A stretch of 64,000 nucleotides of DNA, taken from Gelatoporia subvermispora B (taxonomy: Eukaryota; Basidiomycota; Agaricomycetes; Polyporales; Gelatoporiaceae). A model generated the notes under the pieces. That model had not been told where the DNA came from and did no database searches. It saw only the letters and a program-made list of their open reading frames with translations. The translations under genes were made by a program, and so were the position numbers. The stretch lies in assembly GCA_000320605.2 (NCBI GenBank), contig KB445802.1, forward strand, positions 372,001 through 436,000. The letters run 5' to 3'. Within the stretch, counting starts at the first letter, position 1, and the number at the start of each line of letters is the position of its first letter. This document shows, in pieces, positions 1-10,490 of the stretch.

Positions 1-2878
1 CCGTATGCGCAAACCTTCGCTCCCACAGAGGACGTGGGAGGGTTGTCGTCTTCTCTAAGTGGGGTAGTTTCAAGTGAAGTGACGAACTGCGATGCCCTTG
101 GAGGTCAGTATGAAGAAGCACGCCTCCCGAGGTGCACGGGGTCCTCAAATTCATTCATCAGAGCAGTATAATCCTTCCATCTGGCTTCCATCCTATTTCC
201 CCGCGTCGGATGAACCGGCTACAATTCTACCCCGCAATCCGGGAGCATTACTTGCATACCCACGTACGTAAATTCAACATGTTCTCTGCCGCCATGTGGC
301 TACTGACCGCTTGAAGTGCCTCGTCGGACGTCCGTCGTCCCGACTCACGCCGCGTCATCGCGCGAAGGGTCTCGCCTCTGTATGCATCTCATGCATCTTG
401 CCTGCTTTTGAGCCTTTGCGCACCCGAACGATCTCGGTTTGATATCTCGCTACGCTTTCGTCGACAGCCACAGATCTTCGAGAAGACCTATAGACGAGGC
501 TACCATTTCCCGGGACCGGGGTGCTTATCTGATTGAAGCCGAGCAGCATGACTTTGGAGCAGGATGTCAAGGCATAGGGGCGCGTATGGATGACAACGCA
601 GTAAGTGAATCTTCCGCGAGCTCCATTCGTCTTGCTGCAAAGTAGCTAATTTCGACGGCGTGCGTCTAAGGCAGTGGATGACGCTGAACTTCTGGGCCAG
701 GTTTACGCCGGTCGAACCCAGGCACGTAAGACTAGGTTTTCACCACGATGGACGGCACGCAGGGCTGGCCACGCTATTGTAATCAACTGCTTCTCGGGCC
801 ATCTTTCGAAGCGCATCAAAGCATAATGCGCTCCATACGCCCCCTTTGTTTCCGCCGGATTGATTCTCAGGATGGGCCCTCCAATGCGTGTCCGCTCTGC
901 GGCACCGATACGAGCGACACTAATCATTCTGGGTTTGGCACCTGTCCATCAGCTATTCTTAGGGTGCTGTTTGATCTACATGTGCAGCTTGATACTGGTG
1001 GCTGGTAGGACCATCGCGCTATGCTATATTGACAGACGCCCCAGATCTTGTGAAATGAGCCCTAACGTGAGCTTCGCATTCTTCGCGTTCTTCGACTCAT
1101 CTTGTTCTGATTCCACCTTACGCCACCAACTCCGCCTCGGCTATACCATACTACGCATCTTCGCCTCTCTGGTACATCCTGCAATTTGCAATATTCCACC
1201 TCGCCGTAAACTCCGCGCTATATCGCAGTAATAGTGCAATAATATCGCGAGTTAATGCGACTTGCTGCCGTCAAAATCCCTCCTACGCCCGACATTCGCT
1301 GATACGCCCGCCGACTGCCCGCGCTGCACATTGCGCCCCACAGCCATTTGTCTACTCTTCGCAGGACATTGCAAACACCCCTATCGAACGCCGGACTCTT
1401 CTTTGGCTCGCTCTGCTCTGGTTGCACATGGTCGCATTTGATTGTTCGTTTGTCTCTGCCGGGGTGCTCTGCCAACAAGGAACTGCACGTCCATATGCCG
1501 CCGTGCCGGCCTCGCCCACATGCTGCCGCTTCCCAGCTCGACCATGACGATCGCACTCCCACGCTACGCCGCGCGCCCCCGCGAGTCGGGCTCTCCTCTG
1601 TCCAGCTCGGCGCAAATTGCGATCTCGCATCTCGCTCGCAAGGCTCGCAGCCCAAATGCGCAAGGCGCACATGCGATCTCGCGCGCGCGCGCGCCGGATT
1701 GGGCACGCAGGCGCTCTGCGATGCGCCGATTGGCTTTCTGCTCTCAGGCTGGGGCCTCGGGCGGCAGCCGGCTATGCTCGGCGCTGGTGCTGCCGCGTGT
1801 CCTTGGCGGGGGGTTTCTCGAGGGCCCGCTGCGACAGTGACGCCATGCCCTGAGCATGGCGGCGCCTTCCCGATGGCGAGAACGTCAAATCAGCTCGAGA
1901 TACGCAGATATAGACGGGCGCGAAGCGTGCGGGCCGGTGCGGCATGGGGGCGGTGCTGAGCCTCGCGCCGTTCTCGCCATCCTTGCTGCTCTCCCTCGCC
2001 CGACCAAGGCGTATCAAATGGCCGAACGGGGTTTATGGGCCGATGAAGACGACCGTACGTGCGGGCTCGCTCGTCGACGAATTGCGCGGTGCCCGCGATT
2101 GCAAATGGAGCGCGATATCACCGTGGACGCGCCCGCGCCCCCACTCCACAGCGGAAATAGCCTCGCGCCGCTGCTCGATGGCAGCCGTAACTCTCTTCTG
2201 CTTTGCTGGCACGCATGTCGGCCCGACCCCGTCACTCTCATCGCGCTCAGTCGTGCTGTCGCCGGCGGGGTGTCTGTGATTCCGCTTGTACAACGGGGCC
2301 GGGCGGCTGGCGCGCGAACACTCCAGACGTCGCTCTACGCCAGGGTGCACGCGAGGCGAGCGTTTGTCGTTTCATTATAGCTCTCTGGATCCTGGCTTGG
2401 CTCGATTGGGAAGTGATCACGGTTCATGAAGCTGCGTCACCGCGCGATCGCAACTCGGGGGCTGTACCGTGCGCGCGGGCGGTTTCGCCATAACGAGCTC
2501 ATGCGGGGCTTTGTCGCGACTGGGCTGTCTCTCCCTGCTCTGGTGCGGTTGGAAGTGCGGGGGATCGCCCCCGCGTACGCTGTCTGGCGGCTGGTGCCCC
2601 TGGTGCTACAGGCTTCGCCAGCACTGCGAGTGAATGGTTATGACGCGTCTGACCGACTGCGCCCGGTGTGGGGCTGCTCAGCGACGGCTCTTCTCGGGGT
2701 GGGGAAGGCTTCCAAGCTATCCGGGCGGGCGGCAGGCGCGCGATGCGCGCGAAGCTGGGGGGTGCGTTTGGACGTGTATGGGATGCGCGCTGCGTGTATT
2801 CGTCCCGACGGCGACGTCGGGCGCGGATCGTCTTCTGCTGTTATGAGCTGTGTTGCCTGAGGTCTCTCGGGTGCACTC

Positions 2879-3516
2879 TTGCTCGGTGCTCAGGGGCTCG
2901 CTTCCTGTGTCGATCGTCTGCTTCGGGTTCTCACTCGACGCGTCCCAGTGCTCTCGACATGCTGCACATCGATCCGTGGAGGACTTTCCGGGCTTTCCGT
3001 GACCTCTGAACTTCACTCGCCTCGAATCGTCTCGGCCCTCGGCCTTCTGCTCCCCCCGTCGTCGCCCAACGCGCAAGCTCAAGCCCATCTCCCAACGGGC
3101 CAGCTCTCCAAAACACGGTCCTGGAAGACGCGTGTTCTGGCCCTCGCACCGCCAACACAGCTTCGCCACTGCCCCTTCATCTTGTTACGCGGCGCTCGGT
3201 ACTCGGCGCTCAAGGGCCCTTCCATTGTCGATCGCCCGCTTCGGGCTCTCAGTCAGCGCGTCCTAGCGCAGTGCTCTCAACATGCCGTATACGGACGCTT
3301 GAAGGACTTTCCGAGCTCTCCAGGGCCTCTCGTGTCCGAGCCTCCCTCGCCCCGACCCGTCGCGGCTCCCGTCTCGTCCTGAGCTCGTCAAGCCATCCAC
3401 ATGCAAGCTCAGCCCATCTCCCATGGCCCACCCCATCCCATCTCTGCTCTCTAAACACGATCCCGCTCTGGAAGACGCGTCTTCTAGCCCGGCCTCGCAC
3501 GCAGCTTCGCTCATCT
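2879..3516. repeat. degenerate direct repeat, two units of about 320 bp
   Basis: Two head-to-tail units share ordered blocks: the TCGATCG..GCTTCGGG block (about 2908 and 3229), the GTGCTCTC.ACATGC block (about 2948 and 3271), CAAGCTCA.GCCCATCTCCC (about 3075 and 3403) and TGGAAGACGCGT (3122 and 3470). Spacing drifts from about 320 to 350 bp, so indels separate the copies. No coding sense is visible. Confidence 0.6.
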
Positions 3517-3800
3517 CCCCTTCATACATCACGCATCAGCCCAGAAGCCAGAACGCGGCACCAGACGCGCACCCCTCAGATCTGAAGTTCGGCGTGCAGC
3601 ACCTCCCGCTTCGGCGCTAAGCCCGGTGCGGGAGCGCCCGCGCGCTCCCCACAGGGCCCGGGCTGCCTGGACCAAACTGGGCGCCGCGCGCTCCCGGCAC
3701 TCGCTCGCGGGCAGCGCGTGTGCGCCCTGGAGCTTGGGGTACGAGATGCGAACGGGGGAGCGTGCATCACGGACGCGGCGCAATGCAGACTCGGGTTTCA

Positions 3801-3842
3801 GCGTGCAGCGTGCGGCGTGCGGCGTGCGGCGTGCGGTGTGCG
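3801..3842. repeat. 7-bp tandem repeat (GCGTGCG)n
   Basis: About six consecutive copies of a GCGTGCG-type heptamer with one or two substitutions, inside the GC-rich gene-poor block. Confidence 0.8.
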
Positions 3843-4188
3843 GGCGCCCTTGGCTCTGCTCTGCCGTTACGGTCCGGCGCCTCGGGCGCTCGGGAGCTCG
3901 GACGATCTGGCGCGCTTTTGCCTTTACAGCGGCACGGCGGGGCGGGGCGCCTATGTAATGCAGCGGGGCACGGATCTCGCGTGCACGATGTGCGGACGGC
4001 GGGGTGCGTATGCAGACAATGCAATGCAATACGCGGACGGATATATATGCCCAGATGTAGGTTGCGCGATCGCGATCGCGATCGGGGCGCGGGGCGCGGT
4101 GGGGTATGGGGCGCGGGGTATGGGGTGGTGTAGGGCTGCGAGGCCCGGTCGTGCGTGGTATATGATGCTGGATGTGTTCCCGACGGAT

Positions 4189-4300
4189 TTGTGCGTGCGT
4201 GCGTGCGTGCGTGTGTGTGTTAGGGCGTACGTGGATATTTAAATATTCGGATTTTGGACGAATGGATTTTAGATGGATGGATGGATGGATATTTGGATGG
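4189..4300. repeat. simple repeats (GTGC)n and (ATGG)n
   Basis: A GTGC/GTGT run at about 4189-4222 is followed by an ATGG run at about 4273-4298. Both are ordinary microsatellites. Confidence 0.8.
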
Positions 4301-4751
4301 GCGGATGAATAGAGCGCGAAGGGCGGGGGACGTGCCGCGATGCAGGGTCCACGCCGCCAAGCCAGCGAGGTGCGCGAGGCCTGAGGCACGCAGACGTCAA
4401 CGTTCAACAGGCAACGTTCAACGGTCAGCGCTCGCCGCGTTCGCGGGTCCTGCCGTCCCCTCCCTCTCTCACAACGCACAACGCACACTCACAAAGCACA
4501 AAGCACGACGCACACCCCGCCCCGCGCTCATATCCGAAATCCCAAATCCGAGATCCGAAATCCGAAATCCGAACAACCACTCTGAACCGCCCCGTCGCCC
4601 TGCCGCCCCGTCCCGCCCCGCGTTGCGTAGCCCGGAGGAACAGAGGAACAGAGGAACAGGGACGCGCTGGAGCACACAGCGCGCAGCTGGGTCCGTGGGA
4701 AGTCGCCCGGGCGCTGGCAAAGGCTCTGAGGGGGCGATAGGGAGCTGGGGG

Positions 4752-4846
4752 CGGAAGGATGAAGGAAATGAAGGAAAGGAAGGAAAGGGGAGAAAGGAAA
4801 AGAGAGAAAGGAAAGAAAGGAGAGAGAGAGAGAGGCGACGGGCGAT
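4752..4846. repeat. polypurine tract
   Basis: Nearly 95 consecutive bases are purines on the + strand, built from GAAAGGA/GAAGGAAA units and ending in a GA run. Long homopurine-homopyrimidine tracts can form triplex DNA or exclude nucleosomes; that role is inference. Confidence 0.8.
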
Positions 4847-5397
4847 GGGCGGCAGCAGGGAGGGGGCGCCGCGCACTGCGCCGCGTACTGCACTCGGCCC
4901 GCTGCCCGCTGCTCTCTTCTGTCCGCTGCCCGCTGCCCGCCGTCCGCTGCACTGCTGCTGCTGGCCAGCGGAGGGCGGAGGGAATGCAAGAGCGCGGCGC
5001 CGGGCCGGACTGCGCTCGGGCGGGCGGCGCGCGCCGCGCGTATGCATGTATAGTGCAGCTCCGGGCGCACTCGCTCGGCGAGTTCGCAGGTCGCTGTTGC
5101 CAGTTGCCATTTGCTAGTTGCCAATTGCCCGTCCAAATGCAAAATTCAGAGTGCAGAGCCCGGAGTTCAGAGCAACGAGCAACAGAGCGCAGGGCCCGGC
5201 GTCGGCGTCAGGAGCCCAAGTGAAGCCCGGGCCCAGGAGAGAGGGGCGCGGAACCCGGATGAAGCAGGGAAGCGCGCGGGGGAGAAGGATGAGGCGGAAT
5301 GGGGGACGTGAGTGCTGAGCGCTGATTGGCCGGGCCCGAGCCCCGCCGCTTGTGCTTGTGTGTGTAGGATCCGGGGTGCGGGGTAAGGGGATGGGAT

Positions 5398-5432
5398 GTA
5401 TGGTGGTGGTGGTGGTGGTGGTGGTGGTGGTG
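5398..5432. repeat. (TGG)n microsatellite
   Basis: About ten TGG units in a row, about 1.0 kb upstream of the bHLH start codon. The G-rich strand could support G-quadruplex formation (inference). Confidence 0.85.
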
Positions 5433-6204
5433 TGTGCTGGCGGAGGCGTGTGCTGGTGTGATGGGCGAGTGGGTGGAGGCGAGACGTGCTGGTGGCCTCG
5501 TACGTGTGCAGAGTCGGTGCTGGGTATGTGCGTGTTCGAGTGTGCTGGAGGAACGCTTACGCGAGAGGGGGAGAGGGCGAGCTGGGGCGGGCCGCGGCGA
5601 GGTACGCGCGCTCGAGTGGGGCGCGCGGGCGGAAGCGGGGAGGACGCGAGCCGGGCGGGGCGCGAGTGCTTCGCAGGCACGAATCGCGGTCGGTACGCGG
5701 GCGCGCGCGTGTTTTTCTGGGCACGGGCGGCGTCTGCAGGCGGCCAACTAGGAGGGCGCGGATTCGGGGCTCGGGGTGGGCGCGGGGCGAAGAAGGAAAG
5801 GACAGGGGGACTCTGCGCAGGATCGGGCGGAGCGCAGAGGGGCGGGCGATGAGGCCGGCGCACGATGAGGCCTGCGGACGCTGAGGCCGGCAGCGTGCCT
5901 GGCGCTGCCGTCGCTCGTGGTCATCGATGCGCTGTACACCCGACGTCGAGCGCGGAGGTGGGCGACGACGACACGACGTCATCGCCGGTTTGTTCGGCGT
6001 GGCAGGCCGTGGTGCGGCGCCGTGAGTGCGCCGGGGGTGTGCGGGGTCCGGGGTGGCGCGGGGGCTGTGATGGGAGATTTGGTTGGCGATCGATTGGAAC
6101 GAGGAAACGCGGGGCAGAATGCGGGGTTCGGCGCACCCGGCCCTCGCACCGCCAAGCCGCCCGCGCCAGTCCATCGCCTCGCCCTGCCGTGTCGCTCCCA
6201 CTCC

Positions 6205-6236
6205 CCTCGTCGTCGTCGTCGTCGTCGTCGTCCCCG
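6205..6236. repeat. (CGT)n microsatellite
   Basis: About ten CGT units about 225 bp upstream of the bHLH start codon, probably in its promoter or leader. Confidence 0.85.
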
Positions 6237-6458
6237 CCAGCGACAGCCCGCACAGAGTGCGTTGCGAGCCGCGCGCCGCCGACGCCAGCCCACGCGCGCA
6301 CGGCCGGGAGAGAAGGAAGGAAGGAGCTGGGGGCGCGCGCACGCCGCGAGTGCTCGCCAGTCGATCCAGATCCGCGCCCTCTCATCCGGCTTATAACCCC
6401 GCACGGGCTCGCCCCTCCCTCCGATTCCCCCCCTCCCAGTCCACCCCGCACGCGCGCG

Positions 6459-9251
6459 ATGAGCTCCGCCTTTTTCGCCGCGCAGTCCTACAAGCCCCAG
6501 GTGCTCTCCCGCCAGGAGGGCTTCCACCTCCCGTCCCCCGCGCCCTCCCCCTCGTCCCCGCACCACCCGCCCTCCAACCCCGCCAGCCCCACCTCCCCCT
6601 CCTTCGACCCCCACGCCCTCTTCGTCCCCCCCCTCTTCTCCGTCCCCGACCCCTTCCGCAAGTTCCCCGCTCCCGACGGCGCATCCTCCATGGACTTTTC
6701 CGACGAGCTCGCCAGCCTCATCTCCCCCCACCACCCCCATCAGCATCAGCATCACCACCAGCACCACCACCAGGACGAGTACCGCCCGCCCCCGCACAAC
6801 ATCTTCGACATCTCCGCCCCCACCTCCCATCACTCCAACGGCAACAGCAACAACAGCAACAACAGCAACAACGGCACGGGCGGCTTCCCCGCCGCCTTCT
6901 CCCTCCCCTCGCACTCCTCGCTGCACGCGCACCTCGCCTCCGCGCACCCCCCGCACGCCCTCCCGCCCCTCTCCACCTCCGTCGGCTCCAGCACCACCTC
7001 CGCCTCCACCACCACCCCCGGCGGCGCCGGCGGGGCGCTCGGCGACTTCTCCGCGCACGCGCACTTCAACTCGACCCTCCCCGCGCTCGGCTCGTCCATG
7101 CGCTACGAGCCGCCGCCCCCGCCGCCCCACGCGCACCACGCCGCGTTCGCGCTCCCGCCCTTCGGCCACACGCCCGAGCCCGCGTCCTTCTCGCTCTCCG
7201 CGCTCGCCTTCCCGCCCCCTCCCCCGGCGCGCGCCCGGACAGCCCGCCCCTGCGCGCGCGCACGCGCTCGCGCTCCCGCACCGGCGCGCGCGCGGGCGAG
7301 CCCCCGAGCACGCACGGCGGCCCCGCGCGCAGGACCCGCGCGAAGCGCAATAGCGTGAGCAGCGCGAGCCCGCCGCCCGCGCGCCGCATGGGGAGCCTGC
7401 TCGGCCATGCGCAGATGGGCATGGTCGGCATGGGCGGGCTCCAGGGCATGGGCGGGATGAGCCCCGGCGGCGTGGGCGGGATGAGCCCCGGCGGCATGGG
7501 CGGGATGAGCGGCAGCGCGATGAGCAATGGGATGAACAATGGGATGAGCGGGAGTGGGATGGGCGCGAATGGGATGAACAGCCCGAATGGCATGAACAGC
7601 CCGAATGGCATGAACGGCGGCGGCATGAACGGCGGCGGCGGCGGCGGGTTCCAGGTCGGCAGCCCGCACGGGTTCGGCGGGTGGTTCGCCGCGCCGCCCG
7701 AGGAGATGCACCACCCCGACGCGAACGGCGCCGGCGCCGGGGCGAGCGCGAACGGGAACGGAGGCGAGAGCCCGCCGGATGTGGCCGCGAAGCAGTGAGT
7801 AGCGTTTGGCGTGTGCGCGCGAGTGGAGGAGAGCTGACGGGTTGTGTCTTTCTTTGCTTCTTTCTTGTTCTCGCGTGCGTGCGCGTGGTGTGCGTGCGTG
7901 TCGTGCGTTTTTGTCCCCGGTGCGCGGTGCGCGGTGCGTGCGAACGTGGTGCGTTGTCCCCGGTGCGCGGTGCGTGCGAACGTGGTGTCGGGACTCGCGC
8001 TGGGACCTGCGCGGCGCCGGATACGGTGGGGGCAGGGCGCTGCTCGCGAGCGAGAAGCGCCGCCGCCGGCGCGAGTCGCACAACGCCGTCGAGCGCCGCA
8101 GGCGCGACAACATCAACGAGAAGATCTCCGAGCTCGCGACGCTCATCCCGGAGTGCCTCCTCGACCCGAACGGTGCGTGTCTTTTCGTTGGCCCGCTGGC
8201 GTGGGCGTGTGCGTGTGGGGGGTGGTGCTTGGTGGGGGGTCCGCGCGAGGTGGGGGTCTGCGCGAGGCGGTGGGGGTCGCTGGGGGTCGCTGGGGGCTCG
8301 GAGAATGCTGAAGCTGACATGATGACTGCGCAGCGACCCTCGCGCTGCCCGTGTCGCTCTCGGCGCCGGGCGAGGACCTGCTCTACGGCGGCGCGAAGCC
8401 CGAGCCCAAGCCCGACAAGGACGTCGGCAAAGAGAAGGAGTCCAGCAAGGAGAAGGACGGCGGCTACGGCAAGGACGGGGGGAGCTGCGGCAAGGACGGC
8501 AAGGACAAGGACAAGGACGACGGCAGCGACAAGGGCGCGCCGGGCAAGGACGGGAGCGCGGAGCCGGACGAGAAGGACGGCGCGGCGGAGGGCGCGGGCG
8601 CGGTCAAGGCGAACAAGGGCATGATCCTGCGCAAGAGCGTCGAGTACATCAGGTGCGTCCCCGCGCGGCGCTGCACAGGGGGGGCCACGGCTGATTGCGC
8701 GCGGTTTGGGCAGGTATCTGCAGCAGCTCGTGTCGGCGCAGGCGACGCGGAACCGCGAGCTCGAGCAGCAGCTGCAGGCGTGCGGCGCGCCGGCGCCCGC
8801 GGGCGCGGGCGCGGGGGACGAGGAGATGGGCGCGCTCGTCCTGCACGAGGAGGCCCCCGAGCTCTTTGGGCCGCTCGCCGCCCACGGGGAGCTGCCCGCG
8901 CAGCCGCCCGCCGCGCCGCAGCTCCCGTCGCAACACCCGTCCGCCGCGCAGCAGCAGACGCAGCACGGCGCGCGGCGCCGCTCGGCGTTTGGCGGGTTCG
9001 AGCTCGAGAGCGTGGAGGAGATGGAGCAGGACGACGACGACGAGGACATGGACGGGTCCCCCGGCGCGTCGGTCGACGCGGAGGCCGAGGAGATGGAGGC
9101 GGAGGGCGAGGGCAGGGGCCGCGCGCGGCGGCGCGGCGGCGAGGAGGAGCGCGGGAGGAGGGGCCGGGTCAAGGCGGTCGGCGCGGGCGCGGGCGCGGGG
9201 GAGGTGGTCGTGAAGGAGGAGGGCGGGGAGAGCGCGATGGAGACGGCGTAG
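6459..9251 (+). CDS. bHLH transcription factor (E-box type)
   Basis: Predicted nuclear DNA-binding protein of 756 aa. Model: 6459-7183, 7243-7794, 8036-8172, 8334-8652, 8714-9251. The N-terminal half is P/S/H/N-rich with His and Asn runs; a Met/Gly/Asn-rich stretch follows. The basic region reads RRRRRESHNAVERRRRDN; its H, E and R sit at the positions that contact CACGTG-type E-boxes in bHLH proteins. Helix 1 is INEKISELATLIPE and helix 2 NKGMILRKSVEYIRYLQQL, followed by a short leucine-containing coil. The loop between the helices is about 90 residues of K/D/G-rich sequence, far longer than the usual 8-15; as I recall, basidiomycete orthologues also have long loops. The C-terminus is acidic. 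The first junction is uncertain: frames change between 7184 and 7242, either through a 59-bp intron with weak donor GTCCTT or through a one-base indel in a C-rich tract. The other introns have GTGAGT or GTGCGT donors. Domain assignment is firm; the target genes are unknown. Confidence 0.88.
7913..7987 (+). repeat. minisatellite, two copies, in a bHLH gene intron
   Basis: A unit of about 35 bp (GTCCCCGGTGCGCGG..GTGCGTGCGAACGTGGTG) occurs twice in the 241-bp intron that directly precedes the basic-region exon. It partly explains why this intron is four times longer than most in the window. Confidence 0.7.
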
Positions 9252-9440
9252 GCCGGGCGGTGCGGAGGGGAGGAGGAGAAAAGGCGCGCACGCCGCCCCC
9301 GACGACGACGACGATGAAATTAACGCGCCCGCCCGCGTGTGCGCGCGCTGACGACGACGACGACCGCGATGCTGTTGCTGACGCCTGACGCTCGACGCTC
9401 GACGCTCAATGTTACACGCCGACCACCACCCATCGCTGTA

Positions 9441-9465
9441 TCACCACCACCACCACCACCACCAT
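9441..9465. repeat. (CAC)n microsatellite
   Basis: About eight CAC units in the region just 3' of the bHLH stop codon; GAC runs occur nearby at about 9300 and 9350. Confidence 0.8.
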
Positions 9466-10431
9466 CTCGCGCATGCTGCCAAACTGTATTCTGTGCTAAC
9501 TCGTCTCATTCATCTCATTTTCTCAGTTCAGTTCACTCATCAGTTCATCTCATTCTCGCGCCTGCTCCATCCACTCATCTCCCGCCTCGTGCTCTCGCCT
9601 AATCGCACGCCACGACCCATGCACGCTATGCCCGTCCACTGCCCATGCTCACGTCTCGCGCCCGCGCACCCTCGCCCCCCCCGCCGCGCGCGCGCCAACG
9701 AAATGTACTATACCGATCCACCGGGCGCCGGCGAGGGACCGGGGACGCCCCGCTGTACTGCTACATACCTACTTACTGTACGTGCCCGGTCGCGCGCGCA
9801 GGCGCAGACGCAATGCATACGTAAATCGCCAGCACCGCGCAGCGTGCCGTGCGCGGTCGGGTTTGAGTTCGAGAACGCGAGTGCTCATGCGCGTGCGCGT
9901 GCGCGTTCGAGAAGATGTGGGGGGTGCTGGATGCTGTCACAGCCCTCCGCGATGGGCCCGGCGGGGGCCGGTGTGGGACGGATCGGATCAGGATTCAGAT
10001 CAGACGGGTGGAGGTTGGGCGATAATCTGGCAGTTGCGTTGGGGGGCGTGCGGGATGCGGATGGTCCCTACGATGCTGCAGACACTGAACTGACACGGGC
10101 GCGGCTGCAGAATGGAATGGTCGGTGCGCCCAACATACAGCTAAGCGTCCGCGTGGACACACCGGGCCCGGTGAGTCATTGCGGCAAAATCGCACGGGGA
10201 ACGACCGTCGTGAACGACGACGGCGAATTTTTGAGTAAACAACGTGCACAGTAGAACACCGTCAGGCCGCTCTGCGCCCGTGCGGCACTCCGCCCGCCCG
10301 CACGGGCGCAGCGCAAGCACCGAGCATGCCTGCGCGGAGCTCGCCGCTTCGACCGCAGGCGTAGACGCATGCCTGCAGGCGCGGGCGACGCGGATGACAT
10401 ATGCGACAGCGCGGGGGAACGGGGCTCTGGA

Positions 10432-10490
10432 GCGTCCTGCGTCCTGCGTCCTGCGTCCTGCGTCCTGCGTCTTGCGTCCTGCGTCTTTCT
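10432..10490. repeat. 7-bp tandem repeat (GCGTCCT)n
   Basis: About eight copies of GCGTCCT/GCGTCTT. It does not match the TTAGGG telomere repeat and is read as a minisatellite. Confidence 0.8.

Larger units (their letters stand above)
1..6458. other. gene-poor, GC-rich region with simple repeats
   Basis: No family is recognisable here on either strand. From about 1.3 kb the DNA is very GC-rich, so stop codons are rare and long open frames occur in all six frames; their translations are rich in R, A, P and G without domain patterns, as expected of shadows. An ATG at 586 followed by GTAAGT at 601 and an AG at 674 could be a tiny first exon, but the joined product is short and unrecognised. The stretch just before 6459 is presumably the promoter and 5' leader of the bHLH gene. 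Base composition and repeats are seen directly; absence of a gene is a judgement. Confidence 0.5.

Noticed and set aside
586..820. candidate two-exon gene (ATG 586, GTAAGT 601, AG 674)
   Set aside because: Product is about 40 residues to a stop and unrecognised; splice sites alone are weak evidence in DNA of this length.
3529..4488. 319-aa minus-strand open frame in the GC-rich block
   Set aside because: Contains translated microsatellites (THTHARTHA-type) and has no family features.
5979..8081. 700-aa minus-strand open frame opposite the bHLH gene
   Set aside because: Composition is pure R/G/E/V low complexity, explained by antisense of a GC-rich coding exon; no domain.
7103..9172. 689-aa minus-strand open frame
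   Set aside because: Antisense shadow of the bHLH exons; S/A/P/R-rich with no motif.
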